Of a stretch of 22,357 nt of DNA, positions 13,487 to 20,312 are shown in pieces (within the stretch, counting starts at the first letter, position 1; each line of letters begins with the position of its first letter). Source of the DNA: an uncultured Oscillospiraceae bacterium (GTDB taxonomy: Bacteria > Bacillota > Clostridia > Oscillospirales > Oscillospiraceae); contig CAJTVO010000049.1 of the NCBI GenBank assembly GCA_910579485.1, positions 1-22,357 of the forward strand, given 5' to 3'. The translations under genes were made by a program, and so were the position numbers. Below the pieces are notes generated by a model. The model was given only the letters and a program-made list of their open reading frames with translations. It was not told the DNA's origin and did no database searches.

Positions 13487-13990
13487 TCAATATTTCCGGA
13501 TCTCCAGCGACTCGTCATCCTCCCCTTTTTCGATGGAGCGGATCACCATGTCATACTGCACGTCGTCACTGACCTTCACATGGACCCGGTCCCCTGCCTT
13601 CCGGCCCAGGATGGCTTTCCCAACGGGAGATTCCTTGCTGATGAGCCCCTTCCCAGCGTCAGAGCGGAGGGTGGTGACGATGCGCAGGGTCATCTCCCGC
13701 CCCAGCTTCTCATGGAAGGCAACTACCTTATCAAACAGCCCCACCGTGTCCTCTCCGGAGTCCGTGGAGATCACCTTGGCGGTGCTGACCATCCTTTGCA
13801 GATAGCGGATACGGCTGTCGTTGCGGTTTTTCTCCTGCTTGGCACATTTGTACTCAAAGTTTTCGCTCAGGTCTCCGAAGGCCCGGGCGGTCTGGACATC
13901 CTCGATCAACTTGGGCCGCAGCTCCCGGACCCGGTAGTCGATCTCTTCCTTCATCTTTTTGATATCGACCTCGGTCAATTCATCATACAT
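13487..13990 (-). CDS. greA: GreA/GreB family transcription elongation factor
   Basis: Gre factors enter the secondary channel of stalled RNA polymerase and stimulate cleavage of backtracked RNA. The 167-residue product has the N-terminal coiled coil with the tip motif FGDLSENFEYKCAKQEK, including the acidic D40 and E43 needed for activity. It also has the C-terminal FKBP-like domain with SPVGKAILGRKAGDRV. It is slightly longer than standard GreA (about 158), and the C-terminal half diverges somewhat, so it may be a paralog rather than the main GreA. The ATG at 13990 has AGAGGT upstream. An extended -10 promoter precedes it, separate from the natAB unit. Confidence 0.88.
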   Translation of the reverse strand: MYDELTEVDIKKMKEEIDYRVRELRPKLIEDVQTARAFGDLSENFEYKCAKQEKNRNDSRIRYLQRMVSTAKVISTDSGEDTVGLFDKVVAFHEKLGREMTLRIVTTLRSDAGKGLISKESPVGKAILGRKAGDRVHVKVSDDVQYDMVIRSIEKGEDDESLEIRKY

Positions 13991-14023
13991 AGGGATACCT
14001 CTTTTCTCCTGGTTGGTTGCTCT

Positions 14024-14032
14024 ATTATAGCA
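14024..14032 (-). promoter_or_regulatory. Extended -10 promoter of the greA-like gene
   Basis: On the minus strand TGC (14032-14030) directly precedes a perfect TATAAT (14029-14024). No good -35 box is seen 17 bases upstream, as is common for extended -10 promoters. The leader is about 28 bases. Confidence 0.7.
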
Positions 14033-14089
14033 CAACGGGGAGGAAATAGCCAGCCGTTTCTTCGCGGCGCACCCCAGACTATAATGTTC

Positions 14090-14106
14090 ATATTCCAACG
14101 GAATAT
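14090..14106. repeat. Inverted repeat between natB and greA
   Basis: ATATTCC and GGAATAT flank AAC, a perfect 7-bp dyad about 60 bases upstream of the greA -10 box. It could be an operator for greA; no regulator is identified. Confidence 0.35.
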
Positions 14107-14138
14107 CCAGCAAATCAGCACCCCGGGGAGTCCGCCCT

Positions 14139-14153
14139 GCCGCCGGAGGCGGC
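14139..14153. repeat. GC-rich palindrome, inverted copy of 643-657
   Basis: GCCGCC-GGA-GGCGGC is the exact reverse complement of the palindrome near apgM. It follows the natB terminator in transcript order. Confidence 0.4.
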
Positions 14154-14184
14154 AAAGCAGAAACCGCGGCGCACAGCGCCGCGG
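14154..14184 (-). terminator. Terminator of natAB
   Basis: On the minus strand CCGCGGCGC-TGT-GCGCCGCGG forms a perfect 9-bp stem about 14 bases after the natB stop, followed by TTTCTGCTTT. Confidence 0.8.
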
Positions 14185-14197
14185 CTCCTAAGCCTTT

Positions 14198-15370
14198 TTA
14201 TTTGGAGAAAATGATCTTCTCGCTGTTGAACATCCGCGCCAGAACAACTACTCCAACCAGCGTCACCACAACATTCACCCCAACGGTAGCCGCCACGCCC
14301 AGCGGCAGCACGGAGAAGGAAAACACCCCCACCATGCACTGCACGCTGTTATACAGCGGGATGCAGTATTCCGCCAGTTCCTGGGACGCGCCGCCGCCGA
14401 ACATGCCAACGATCCCCAGCCCCATGACCACCAGCATCACGGGCATCACATAAGTCTGCGCCTCCTTGATGGTCTTGGCAAAAGCGGAAAGGATAGAGAT
14501 CACCGTTACCAGCACCAGCACCGTGGAGAAAATGACCGCCGCCAGCAGCAGATAGTCCTGAACGCTGTAAATATCCGCACTAACCTCGTCCGACATGCCG
14601 CCCATCATCTTGGGCAGCGACAGCACGGTACCCACTGTGCTGGACACAGCGGAGATCATGGAAATAAGCGCCAGCGCCAGAATCTTCCCCAGCGCCACGT
14701 CGCTGCGGCGGATCGGCGTGATGAGCATGGTGGCGATGGTGCCCCGCTCCTTCTCACCGGCGATGGACTCCGGGGCCACCGCCGCGCAGCCGGAATACAG
14801 GAAGACCATCAGCAGCATGGGCATCATCATAGCGAAGAAGCTCCCGGTGGTATCCTCCGCCGTGGCCAGATCGTACCCCTCTCCCCCGGCGTTGACGTCA
14901 AACTTGTTGACCATCCGCCCCTCGTAGGCATCCAGCAGCCCCACCACCGCCTGATAGGCAAAGGTGGAATTGGTGGAAGCTGAGTTATAATAAATTTTCA
15001 CATTGGGAGCCACCGCACCGGAGGACACTTCGTAAGCCGCGACATCGGCGTCAAATCCCTCCGGGAATACCAGCAGAAGGTCCAGCTCCTGAGCGGTCAC
15101 CGCCGCCCGGGCCGCCGCCTCGTCCGTACCGGCGGTCATGGCAAATCCCGTCTCCGGCAGCAGCGTCTCCATAGATCCTGGCAGATTCACCGCCTGCAAA
15201 GTGGGCGTATAATCCTCATCCACGCCGAAAGCGTCGCCCATGGCGGTCCCCATAAAGCTGTACATGATGTAGAGCAGAACGCCGGGCATAAGAATGCTGA
15301 CCACCATCCGCCTGTCACCGAAAAAGCGGGCCAGCTCTTTTTTCATAATGGTAATGATGCCGTTTCTCAT
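14198..15370 (-). CDS. natB: ABC-2 type exporter permease (NatB-like)
   Basis: This 390-residue product is the membrane subunit of an ABC exporter. It begins MRNGIITIMKKELARFFGDRR followed by a hydrophobic segment (about 24-44), then a roughly 140-residue hydrophilic, extracellular region. At least five transmembrane segments follow in the C-terminal half (around 175-385), with the typical SIAGEKERGTIATMLITPIRR motif of the NatB/ABC-2 group. NatAB of B. subtilis exports sodium, but relatives move other substrates, so the ion is not certain. It overlaps the stop of natA by 4 bases (ATGA), so the two are translationally coupled. Confidence 0.88.
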   Translation of the reverse strand: MRNGIITIMKKELARFFGDRRMVVSILMPGVLLYIMYSFMGTAMGDAFGVDEDYTPTLQAVNLPGSMETLLPETGFAMTAGTDEAAARAAVTAQELDLLLVFPEGFDADVAAYEVSSGAVAPNVKIYYNSASTNSTFAYQAVVGLLDAYEGRMVNKFDVNAGGEGYDLATAEDTTGSFFAMMMPMLLMVFLYSGCAAVAPESIAGEKERGTIATMLITPIRRSDVALGKILALALISMISAVSSTVGTVLSLPKMMGGMSDEVSADIYSVQDYLLLAAVIFSTVLVLVTVISILSAFAKTIKEAQTYVMPVMLVVMGLGIVGMFGGGASQELAEYCIPLYNSVQCMVGVFSFSVLPLGVAATVGVNVVVTLVGVVVLARMFNSEKIIFSK

Positions 15371-16143
15371 TCTCCGTCACCTGCCGTTTCCTTGTAGATC
15401 TCGAAAAACCGGTCCTCCAGATTTTTGCCGCCGCAGACCCGTTCCAGTGTGTCGCAGACGGTCATCCGTCCGTTGACGATGACTCCCACCCGGTCGCACA
15501 GCTTCTCAATGAGGCTGAAAATGTGGGTGGAGACGATGATGGTCTTCCCCTCTCCCCGCAATTCCTGCAGGAAGTCCGTCACCACCTTGGCCGTCAGTAC
15601 GTCCAGTCCGTTGGTGGGCTCGTCAAAGATGATGATGTCCGGATCGTGGACGATGGACACCACCAGAGACACCTTCTGCTTCATGCCCGTGGACAGATTC
15701 GCCACCTTCACCTCCGCGAACCGGTCGATGCCGAAGCGCTCGAACAGCATCTTTTTCCGCCGGTCCCGCACCTCCGGGTCCACCTTGTGCAGACCCGCGA
15801 AGAAGTCGAATAAGTAGTTGGGGGTAAAGCAATCCTCCAGCTTCAGCTCGCTGGTGAGAAACCCGATCCGGCTGCGCACCTGGTCCGGCTGCCGGACCAC
15901 GCTGACGCCGTCCACGACGGCGTCCCCGCTGTCGGGGCGGATCAGGGTCGCCAACAGGCGCAGGGTCGTGGTCTTCCCCGCCCCGTTGGGACCCAGCAGG
16001 CCGAAAATTTCTCCCTCATACGCACTGAAGCTGAGGTTATCCACCGCCACCCGCACCTTTTCCTTGGTCCGTTCCAGCTTCTGCTGCTTGGCGGACAGCC
16101 GGAAGGTCTTGGTGAGGCCCTGTACTTGCAAAATCTCGCGCAT
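15367..16143 (-). CDS. natA: ABC transporter ATP-binding protein (NatA-like)
   Basis: This is the ATPase partner of the downstream permease. The 258-residue product has Walker A GPNGAGKT (51-58), signature LSTGMKQK (150-157), Walker B IIIFDEP (170-176) and the switch His in STH (207). A short charged insert, QKLERTKEKV, precedes strand 2, a trait of NatA-like proteins. The ATG at 16143 is preceded by AAAGGAGGAG. The leader carries a perfect 16-base palindrome and one of two direct repeats at the promoter. The gene is divergent from a small XRE regulator, a likely controller. Confidence 0.92.
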   Translation of the reverse strand: MREILQVQGLTKTFRLSAKQQKLERTKEKVRVAVDNLSFSAYEGEIFGLLGPNGAGKTTTLRLLATLIRPDSGDAVVDGVSVVRQPDQVRSRIGFLTSELKLEDCFTPNYLFDFFAGLHKVDPEVRDRRKKMLFERFGIDRFAEVKVANLSTGMKQKVSLVVSIVHDPDIIIFDEPTNGLDVLTAKVVTDFLQELRGEGKTIIVSTHIFSLIEKLCDRVGVIVNGRMTVCDTLERVCGGKNLEDRFFEIYKETAGDGE

Positions 16144-16159
16144 AGCTCCTCCTTTTCAA

Positions 16160-16175
16160 GCCGCAGGCCTGCGGC
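16160..16175. repeat. Perfect palindrome in the natA leader
   Basis: GCCGCAGG/CCTGCGGC is a perfect 16-base palindrome just upstream of the natA ribosome site. On the plus strand it is followed by CTGTTTTTCT, so it could also end antisense transcription. Confidence 0.5.
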
Positions 16176-16197
16176 CTGTTTTTCTCTATATCTCTCC

Positions 16198-16240
16198 TGA
16201 TATATCGCCTAACGACATGTTCTAATATATCACCAATCGA
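16198..16240. promoter_or_regulatory. Paired direct repeats at the natA promoter, probable operator
   Basis: TGATATATCGCCTAACGA (16198-16215) and TAATATATCACCAATCGA (16223-16240) match at 14 of 18 positions and are 25 bases apart. One copy covers the natA -10 box and the other covers the transcription start, an arrangement that suits a repressor. ATAT-rich half sites recall PadR-type operators, but the neighbouring regulator is XRE-type. Confidence 0.5.
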
Positions 16241-16252
16241 TAGGTTTGTCAA
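16224..16252 (-). promoter_or_regulatory. Promoter of natAB
   Basis: On the minus strand a perfect TTGACA (16252-16247), 17 bases, then TATATT (16229-16224). The start is expected near 16217, giving a leader of about 74 bases. Confidence 0.82.
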
Positions 16253-16263
16253 GAGGGTCTTGA
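16249..16263. promoter_or_regulatory. Inverted repeat overlapping two back-to-back -35 boxes
   Basis: TCAAGA-GGG-TCTTGA is a perfect dyad that overlaps both the natA -35 (16247-16252) and the XRE-gene -35 (16260-16265). A protein bound here could switch both promoters at once. Confidence 0.45.
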
Positions 16264-16288
16264 AATTTCTCGACAGACAAAGTATAAC
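16260..16288 (+). promoter_or_regulatory. Promoter of the small XRE regulator gene
   Basis: TTGAAA (16260-16265), 17 bases, then TATAAC (16283-16288). It leaves a leader of about 88 bases before the ATG. Confidence 0.7.
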
Positions 16289-16382
16289 AGCGGCAAAACA
16301 AAAAGTCAACTCAAAAGGGGTAATCATTCTGCATAAAAACGGGTAGGCTCAAATTATCTCTTTTGGGTTAGGATGTGAAAAA

Positions 16383-16628
16383 ATGAACGATACTCATACC
16401 GTAGTACGCGCCCGAATCCTGGAACTGTGCGCCCAGAGGGAGATCACGGTCAACCGGCTGGCTACTCTCAGCGGCGTGACCCAGTCCACGCTGAACAACA
16501 TCGTCAGCGGCCGCAACAACAGCACCACCATCTCCACCATCAAGAAGCTGTGCGACGGACTGGACATCTCCCTGCGGGCGTTTTTCGACACGCCCGCCTT
16601 CGACGAGCTGGAGCAGGAACTCAAATAG
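16383..16628 (+). CDS. Small XRE-family helix-turn-helix regulator
   Basis: The 81-residue product is essentially a single XRE/Cro-type HTH domain. It has RARILELCAQREITVNRLA, the recognition region SGVTQSTLNNIVSGRN, and a closing helix with TISTIKKLCDGLDISLRAFF. There is no extra ligand domain. The start ATG has only a weak TAGGATGTG-like ribosome site, so expression is probably low. Its promoter is back to back with that of natAB and shares an inverted repeat, so control of natAB and of itself is plausible but unproven. A shared hairpin follows the stop, against the convergent sdaAA gene. Confidence 0.88.
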   Translation: MNDTHTVVRARILELCAQREITVNRLATLSGVTQSTLNNIVSGRNNSTTISTIKKLCDGLDISLRAFFDTPAFDELEQELK

Positions 16629-16662
16629 GGAGGCACACCGGAACCACTTCCGGCGCGCCTCC
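16629..16662. terminator. Terminator between the XRE gene and sdaAA
   Basis: GGAGGC..GCCTCC (outer) and CCGGAA-CCAC-TTCCGG (inner) form an interrupted stem. On the plus strand GATTTTATTT follows. It fills the 38 bases between two convergent stops and probably serves both. Confidence 0.75.
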
Positions 16663-16666
16663 GATT

Positions 16667-17611
16667 TTATTTCGCTTCCTGGGGCTCCCGCTTTTCCAGA
16701 CGCCAGCGGGCGTCCTTGATGGTGAGGACCCGCTGCTTCTTCTTGCTGCTGGCCATCCGCTCCTTGACGGCGCGGCCTGTGGGGGTAGCGGCCAGGCCGC
16801 CCAGGGCGGTCTCCCGCAGCTCCATGGGCAGGCGGCGGCCCACCTCCCCCATGGCGTCGATGACCTCGTCCGCCGGGATGCGGCTCTCAATGCCCGCCAA
16901 AGCCATGTCGGCGGCGGCCACGGCATTCACCGCGCCCACCACGTTCCGCTTGATGCAGGGCACCTCCACCAAACCCGCCACCGGGTCGCAGGCCAGGCCC
17001 ATCAGATTCTTCAGGGCCATCGCCACCGCGTGGCAGATCTGACTCTCCGTGCCGCCCCGGAGATGGACCAGGGCCGCCGCCGCCATGGCAGAGGCGCTTC
17101 CGATCTCCGCCTGACAGCCGCCCGCCGCGCCGGAGAGGCAGGCCCGGTAGGCGATCACCGCCCCCACGCCGCTGGCGGTAAACATGGCCTCCAGCATCTT
17201 CTCCTCCAGCAGGTTCTCCCGCCAGTAGAGGGGAATCAGCACCGCCGGCAGCACCCCGCAGGCCCCCGCCGTGGGCGCGGCCACCACACGGCGCATACAG
17301 GCGTTGCTCTCCCCCATGGCCAGGGCCTCGGCGATGACCTGGGCCATGAACTCGCCGCCGATGGGCGCCGTGGCGGCGTAATCGTGCATCAGCTTGCCCT
17401 GTCCGCCGGACAGGCCGCTGAGACTGCGCCGTTCTCCGGTGTATACCTCGCTGGCTTCCTTCATGGTGTGCCAGTTCAGGGCCATCTTGTCCAGGGACTC
17501 CCCGCGGGAGACCCCCCGGTTCTCCATATCCGTCTCCAGGATGATCTCCCAGAACCGCTTTCCCTCCCGCCGCGCGGCGGTCACGATCTCCTGCATGGAA
17601 TCCAGGTTCAT
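16667..17611 (-). CDS. sdaAA: L-serine dehydratase, iron-sulfur-dependent, alpha subunit
   Basis: With SdaAB it converts L-serine to pyruvate and ammonia using a [4Fe-4S] cluster. The 314-residue product has SGGQGK (68-73), PTAGACG (113-119), GGCQAEIGSASAMAAAA (C166), GLACDPV (C208) and EVPCIKRN (C219). The last three Cys are the expected cluster ligands. The ATG at 17611 is chosen over a TTG at 17617 because AAGGAGG is 7 bases upstream of the ATG. It begins 2 bases after the sdaAB stop, and its ribosome site lies inside the end of sdaAB, so the subunits are coupled. It is the last gene of the apparent operon. Confidence 0.95.
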   Translation of the reverse strand: MNLDSMQEIVTAARREGKRFWEIILETDMENRGVSRGESLDKMALNWHTMKEASEVYTGERRSLSGLSGGQGKLMHDYAATAPIGGEFMAQVIAEALAMGESNACMRRVVAAPTAGACGVLPAVLIPLYWRENLLEEKMLEAMFTASGVGAVIAYRACLSGAAGGCQAEIGSASAMAAAALVHLRGGTESQICHAVAMALKNLMGLACDPVAGLVEVPCIKRNVVGAVNAVAAADMALAGIESRIPADEVIDAMGEVGRRLPMELRETALGGLAATPTGRAVKERMASSKKKQRVLTIKDARWRLEKREPQEAK

Positions 17612-17613
17612 GG

Positions 17614-18279
17614 TCAATCCTCCTTTACGTAGTGGATGACCTGCAGGATGCCCGGCTGCTTCTCGATCAGCTCCACGATATAGCCGGGCACCGGGTCGTC
17701 CGTCTCAATGATCATCATCACGTTGCCGCCCTTGGCGCTGCGGTGCATACTCATGTTGGCCACGTTCACCCGCGCCAGGGACAGGGCGGTGGATACGTCG
17801 GACAGGTTGCTCTGGTTGTCCAGGTTCTGGATGATCAGGGTGTGGTAGTCCCCGGAAAAGTTGACCTCCACGCCGTCCAGCTTGTCTACCATGATCCGCC
17901 CGCCGCCGATGGAGCTGGCCTGCATCTTCATCTTCCTGCCGGACTCGCCGGTAAGCGCCAGCTTCACGCTGTTGGGATGGGCGTCCCGCAGATCAGTCTC
18001 CTCGAAGGAAAATTTCAGCCGCCGCCGTCCGGCGATTTCAAAGCTGTTGGGGATGTCCAGATCGTCGGTGGCCATCCCCAGCAGTCCGGCGATGAGGGCC
18101 TTGTCCGTCCCGTGGCCCACGCCGGTCTCGGCGAAGGAGCCGTGGAGATAAACCTCCGCCTTCACCGGCTTCTCTCCCAGCAGCGTCCGGGCCATGCGGC
18201 CGATGCGCACGGCCCCTGCGGTATGGGAACTGGAGGGACCCACCATGATGGGGCCCATGATGTCGAATACGTCGATCAC
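17614..18279 (-). CDS. sdaAB: L-serine dehydratase, iron-sulfur-dependent, beta subunit
   Basis: The 221-residue product begins MIDVFDIMGPIMVGPSSSHT, the hallmark of the beta subunit. It continues with YLHGSFAETGVGHGTDKAL and DIPNSFEIA, and ends in an ACT domain (about 145-221, starting near GDYHTLIIQN) that may sense serine. It starts with GTG at 18279, preceded by AAAGGAG 8 bases upstream. It lies 45 bases after degV and 2 before sdaAA. Function is clear from the two-gene context. Confidence 0.95.
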   Translation of the reverse strand: MIDVFDIMGPIMVGPSSSHTAGAVRIGRMARTLLGEKPVKAEVYLHGSFAETGVGHGTDKALIAGLLGMATDDLDIPNSFEIAGRRRLKFSFEETDLRDAHPNSVKLALTGESGRKMKMQASSIGGGRIMVDKLDGVEVNFSGDYHTLIIQNLDNQSNLSDVSTALSLARVNVANMSMHRSAKGGNVMMIIETDDPVPGYIVELIEKQPGILQVIHYVKED

Positions 18280-18324
18280 GACCGTGTCTCCTTTCTCCTC
18301 CGTCTCTGTCCTCTCGCGATCCGC

Positions 18325-19182
18325 TCAGCGCCGGACCACCCGGCTGCACCCCACGGCCATGGAGCCCGCGCCGATATGGCAGGCCACGCTCAGGGACAGC
18401 CGGTCCATATGGATCTCATAGCCGGGGAACCGGGCCTCCAGCTCTCCCTTCCACTCCTGGGCCTCCTCATCGGTGCAGGTGTAGGCGGCGGCAAGATGAA
18501 TCTCCTGACCGGCAAAGCGCTGGGCAATGTCCCGCTCCATGGCGTCCAGCATGATCTTTTTCGCGCTCTTCCAGCCCCGCGCCTTGGCGAAAGCGTCCAG
18601 CTTCGCCCCCTGGATGGTCAAAACCGGCTTGATGTTCAGCACAGTGCCGATAGCGGCTCCGGCGGCGGTGACCCGCCCACCCTTTTTCAGATATTTCAAG
18701 GTGTCCACCGTGATGTAAATGCTGGACTCCAGCCGCTCCCGCACCAGCACGTCATGAATGGCCTGCCCGTCCATACCGGCCCGGGCCATCTCCAGAGCGT
18801 CCAGGACGCTCTGCCGCTGGGTGATGGAAATACGCTGGTTGTCCACCACGAAAACCCGCCCCCGGTAGTCGGAGGAGAGCATCAGCGCCGTCTCGCAGGA
18901 GGCGGACAGTCCGCTGGACATGGGGATATAGACCACCTGGTCATACTCCTCCAGCAGCTGGTCCCAGAGGTCGGTGACATCCCCCGGGGAGGGCTGGGAG
19001 GTGGAGATGTCCGCGTCCTCCGCCAGACGGCGGTAGAACGCCTCCTGGGTGAGGGTCACGTCCTCGAAAAACAGTTCCTCGTTGATGTAGAAGGGCATGG
19101 GCAGCACCCGGATGCCCAGCGCCTGGGCCTCCGCCTGGGTGATGCCGCTGTTGCTGTCGGTTGCGATGGCTACTTTTTTCAT
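18325..19182 (-). CDS. DegV family fatty-acid-binding protein (FakB-like)
   Basis: DegV/FakB proteins bind a fatty acid and present it to the kinase FakA for entry into phospholipids. The 285-residue product has VAIATDSNSGI at the N-terminus, STSQPSPGDV, PMSSGLSASCETA and the family segment LKYLKKGGRVTAA, followed by KPVLTIQGAKL. The ATG at 19182 has AGAGGAG 7 bases upstream; the frame extends further upstream only through AT-rich non-coding sequence. No fakA is in the window. It lies between the TIGR04255 gene and sdaAB and appears co-transcribed with them. Confidence 0.92.
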   Translation of the reverse strand: MKKVAIATDSNSGITQAEAQALGIRVLPMPFYINEELFFEDVTLTQEAFYRRLAEDADISTSQPSPGDVTDLWDQLLEEYDQVVYIPMSSGLSASCETALMLSSDYRGRVFVVDNQRISITQRQSVLDALEMARAGMDGQAIHDVLVRERLESSIYITVDTLKYLKKGGRVTAAGAAIGTVLNIKPVLTIQGAKLDAFAKARGWKSAKKIMLDAMERDIAQRFAGQEIHLAAAYTCTDEEAQEWKGELEARFPGYEIHMDRLSLSVACHIGAGSMAVGCSRVVRR

Positions 19183-19247
19183 GAAAAAACTCCTCTTGAC
19201 CGCAGTGGCGGTTTTTTTGATCAATTCCGGCACACCGGAGACGCGCT

Positions 19248-20033
19248 TCAGCGCGGCTCCAGCGCGGTGTGCAGTTTATCGGTGATGGCGCCCTGGAATA
19301 GGGGGGTGGAGTGCCCGTGGAGGGTCTCCAGTCCTCCGGCGGCCATCCGGGGGTCGATCTGCCCGCCCATGAAGAGGTCGATGTCCAGGATGAACTTCAC
19401 CTCCGGGTCCTGGGGGGCGTTGGGAGCGTTCTGCTTGACCATGCCGGGACCGGCGTGGACCTTGGCCCGGCAGGTGCTGTCCAGGCCCATCTCCACATCC
19501 ACGGAGCATTTCCGGGTGGTGGTCTCGTCCACGTCCTCCTCGGCCAGGACCCCCAGGTAGGGCGCGGCGATCAGCTCCCGCCAGGGCTCCCCTTCCAGCT
19601 CCAGGGTCCGGCGGGAAAAGATATTCACATACCGCAGCCCGATGCGCTCAAAAAAGGCGGGCTGATAGATCTTGATGAACTGAGCCAAGGGCAGGTCGAA
19701 GCGCTGGCCAAAGCCCTCCCAGCCGGGATAGGCCACGGTGCTCAGGGAAATGAAACCCTGGGTCAGGTTCAGCTTCCAGTGCCCGTCGGCGGAGATGAAG
19801 CTGTGGTTCACCACCGGCCGGGGGGCCTCCGTCCGCGCGCCGGGGGCGGAGGGAGGGGCCGGGGGCTGCTCCTGCTTGACGGCGTACCGGGGGAACATGC
19901 CCCGGACCGCCTCCTGGAAGTCTACGGGCTCCCGGGAGCCGATGGACAAAATGGCGGGAAAGCGGAGCTGGCAGATGACTTCGGCCAGCTGGGGCTTATC
20001 ATAATGGACGCGGGGATGGTCGGAATAGAGCAT
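19248..20033 (-). CDS. TIGR04255 family protein
   Basis: The 261-residue product shows the TIGR04255 pattern. Near the N-terminus it has YDKPQLAEVICQLRFP. The middle has HWKLNLTQGFISLSTVAYPGWEGF and FFERIGLRYVN, and the C-terminus has LHGHSTPLFQGAITDKL. A low-complexity Pro/Ala insert (QPPAPPSAPGA with flanks) sits around residues 55-70. The family is sporadically distributed, of unknown function, and sometimes seen near defence or mobile genes; nothing here shows that role. The ATG at 20033 follows GAGGAGG. It has a good promoter and is likely the first gene of the operon with degV and sdaAB-sdaAA. Confidence 0.82.
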   Translation of the reverse strand: MLYSDHPRVHYDKPQLAEVICQLRFPAILSIGSREPVDFQEAVRGMFPRYAVKQEQPPAPPSAPGARTEAPRPVVNHSFISADGHWKLNLTQGFISLSTVAYPGWEGFGQRFDLPLAQFIKIYQPAFFERIGLRYVNIFSRRTLELEGEPWRELIAAPYLGVLAEEDVDETTTRKCSVDVEMGLDSTCRAKVHAGPGMVKQNAPNAPQDPEVKFILDIDLFMGGQIDPRMAAGGLETLHGHSTPLFQGAITDKLHTALEPR

Positions 20034-20063
20034 GGGACATCCTCCTCACAGACGTTTTTCCCT

Positions 20064-20092
20064 ATTGTATCCCGTAGAGAAGAAAAAGTCAA
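20064..20092 (-). promoter_or_regulatory. Promoter of the TIGR04255-degV-sdaAB-sdaAA operon
   Basis: On the minus strand TTGACT (20092-20087), 17 bases, then TACAAT (20069-20064). The leader is about 25 bases. No separate promoter was recognised before degV, sdaAB or sdaAA. Confidence 0.8.
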
Positions 20093-20094
20093 AC

Positions 20095-20132
20095 AAAATT
20101 GCCCTCCAGTCCTTTGACTGGAGGGCAATTTT
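20095..20132. terminator. Perfect 17-bp hairpin, probable bidirectional terminator
   Basis: AAAATTGCCCTCCAGTC and GACTGGAGGGCAATTTT pair perfectly around a CTTT loop. The stem itself supplies a T run on either strand; GTTTGACTTTTTC follows on the minus strand. It would end transcripts coming from the cell wall hydrolase gene just before the next promoter. Confidence 0.75.
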
Positions 20133-20312
20133 CGCAGCGTGCTTCCGCTGAGGGCCTGTATTCATAGACGGGGATGCCGGATGGGCAGGGGATCTTGCCT
20201 GCCTGCAGGGCAAAAAATATCCGGAATACTTGACGTATTTCAATATTTTTTTACGCGGCAGGGCGGTAAAAGACCCGGCCGGACGGCGTTCATCACCTAT
20301 GAACGCAGGTCC
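20133..20312. other. Gene-free structured intergenic region
   Basis: No convincing gene. It holds GGCAGG..CCTGCC (20184-20206), a larger AT-rich dyad in which AAAAAATAT..GGAATAC (20212-20229) faces GTATTTC..ATATTTTTTT (20235-20252) around TTGAC, and GCGTTCAT-CACCT-ATGAACGC (20287-20307) just after the hydrolase stop. A 65-codon minus-strand frame (20243-20046) spans part of it but runs through the 17-bp hairpin and the next promoter, so it is probably not translated. It may be the 3' untranslated region of the hydrolase transcript or a dispersed intergenic element. Confidence 0.5.

Noticed and set aside
11986..13518. Long open frame of about 510 codons antisense to proS
   Set aside because: It lies wholly opposite a clear prolyl-tRNA synthetase, is Gly/Ala/Val/His-rich without family motifs, and has no ribosome site; GC-rich codon bias makes such frames open by chance.
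14057..14085. Plus-strand promoter with TATAAT at 14080-14085
   Set aside because: The -35 is poor and no plus-strand gene follows; it would only read against natB.
17632..19560. Open frame of about 640 codons on the plus strand opposite sdaAB and degV
   Set aside because: It spans three well-supported minus-strand genes and their gaps and has His/Gly/Pro-rich low-complexity content typical of an antisense frame.
20046..20243. 65-codon minus-strand peptide gene
   Set aside because: It reads through a perfect 17-bp hairpin and the next operon's promoter, has no ribosome site, and the region is better explained as structured non-coding DNA.
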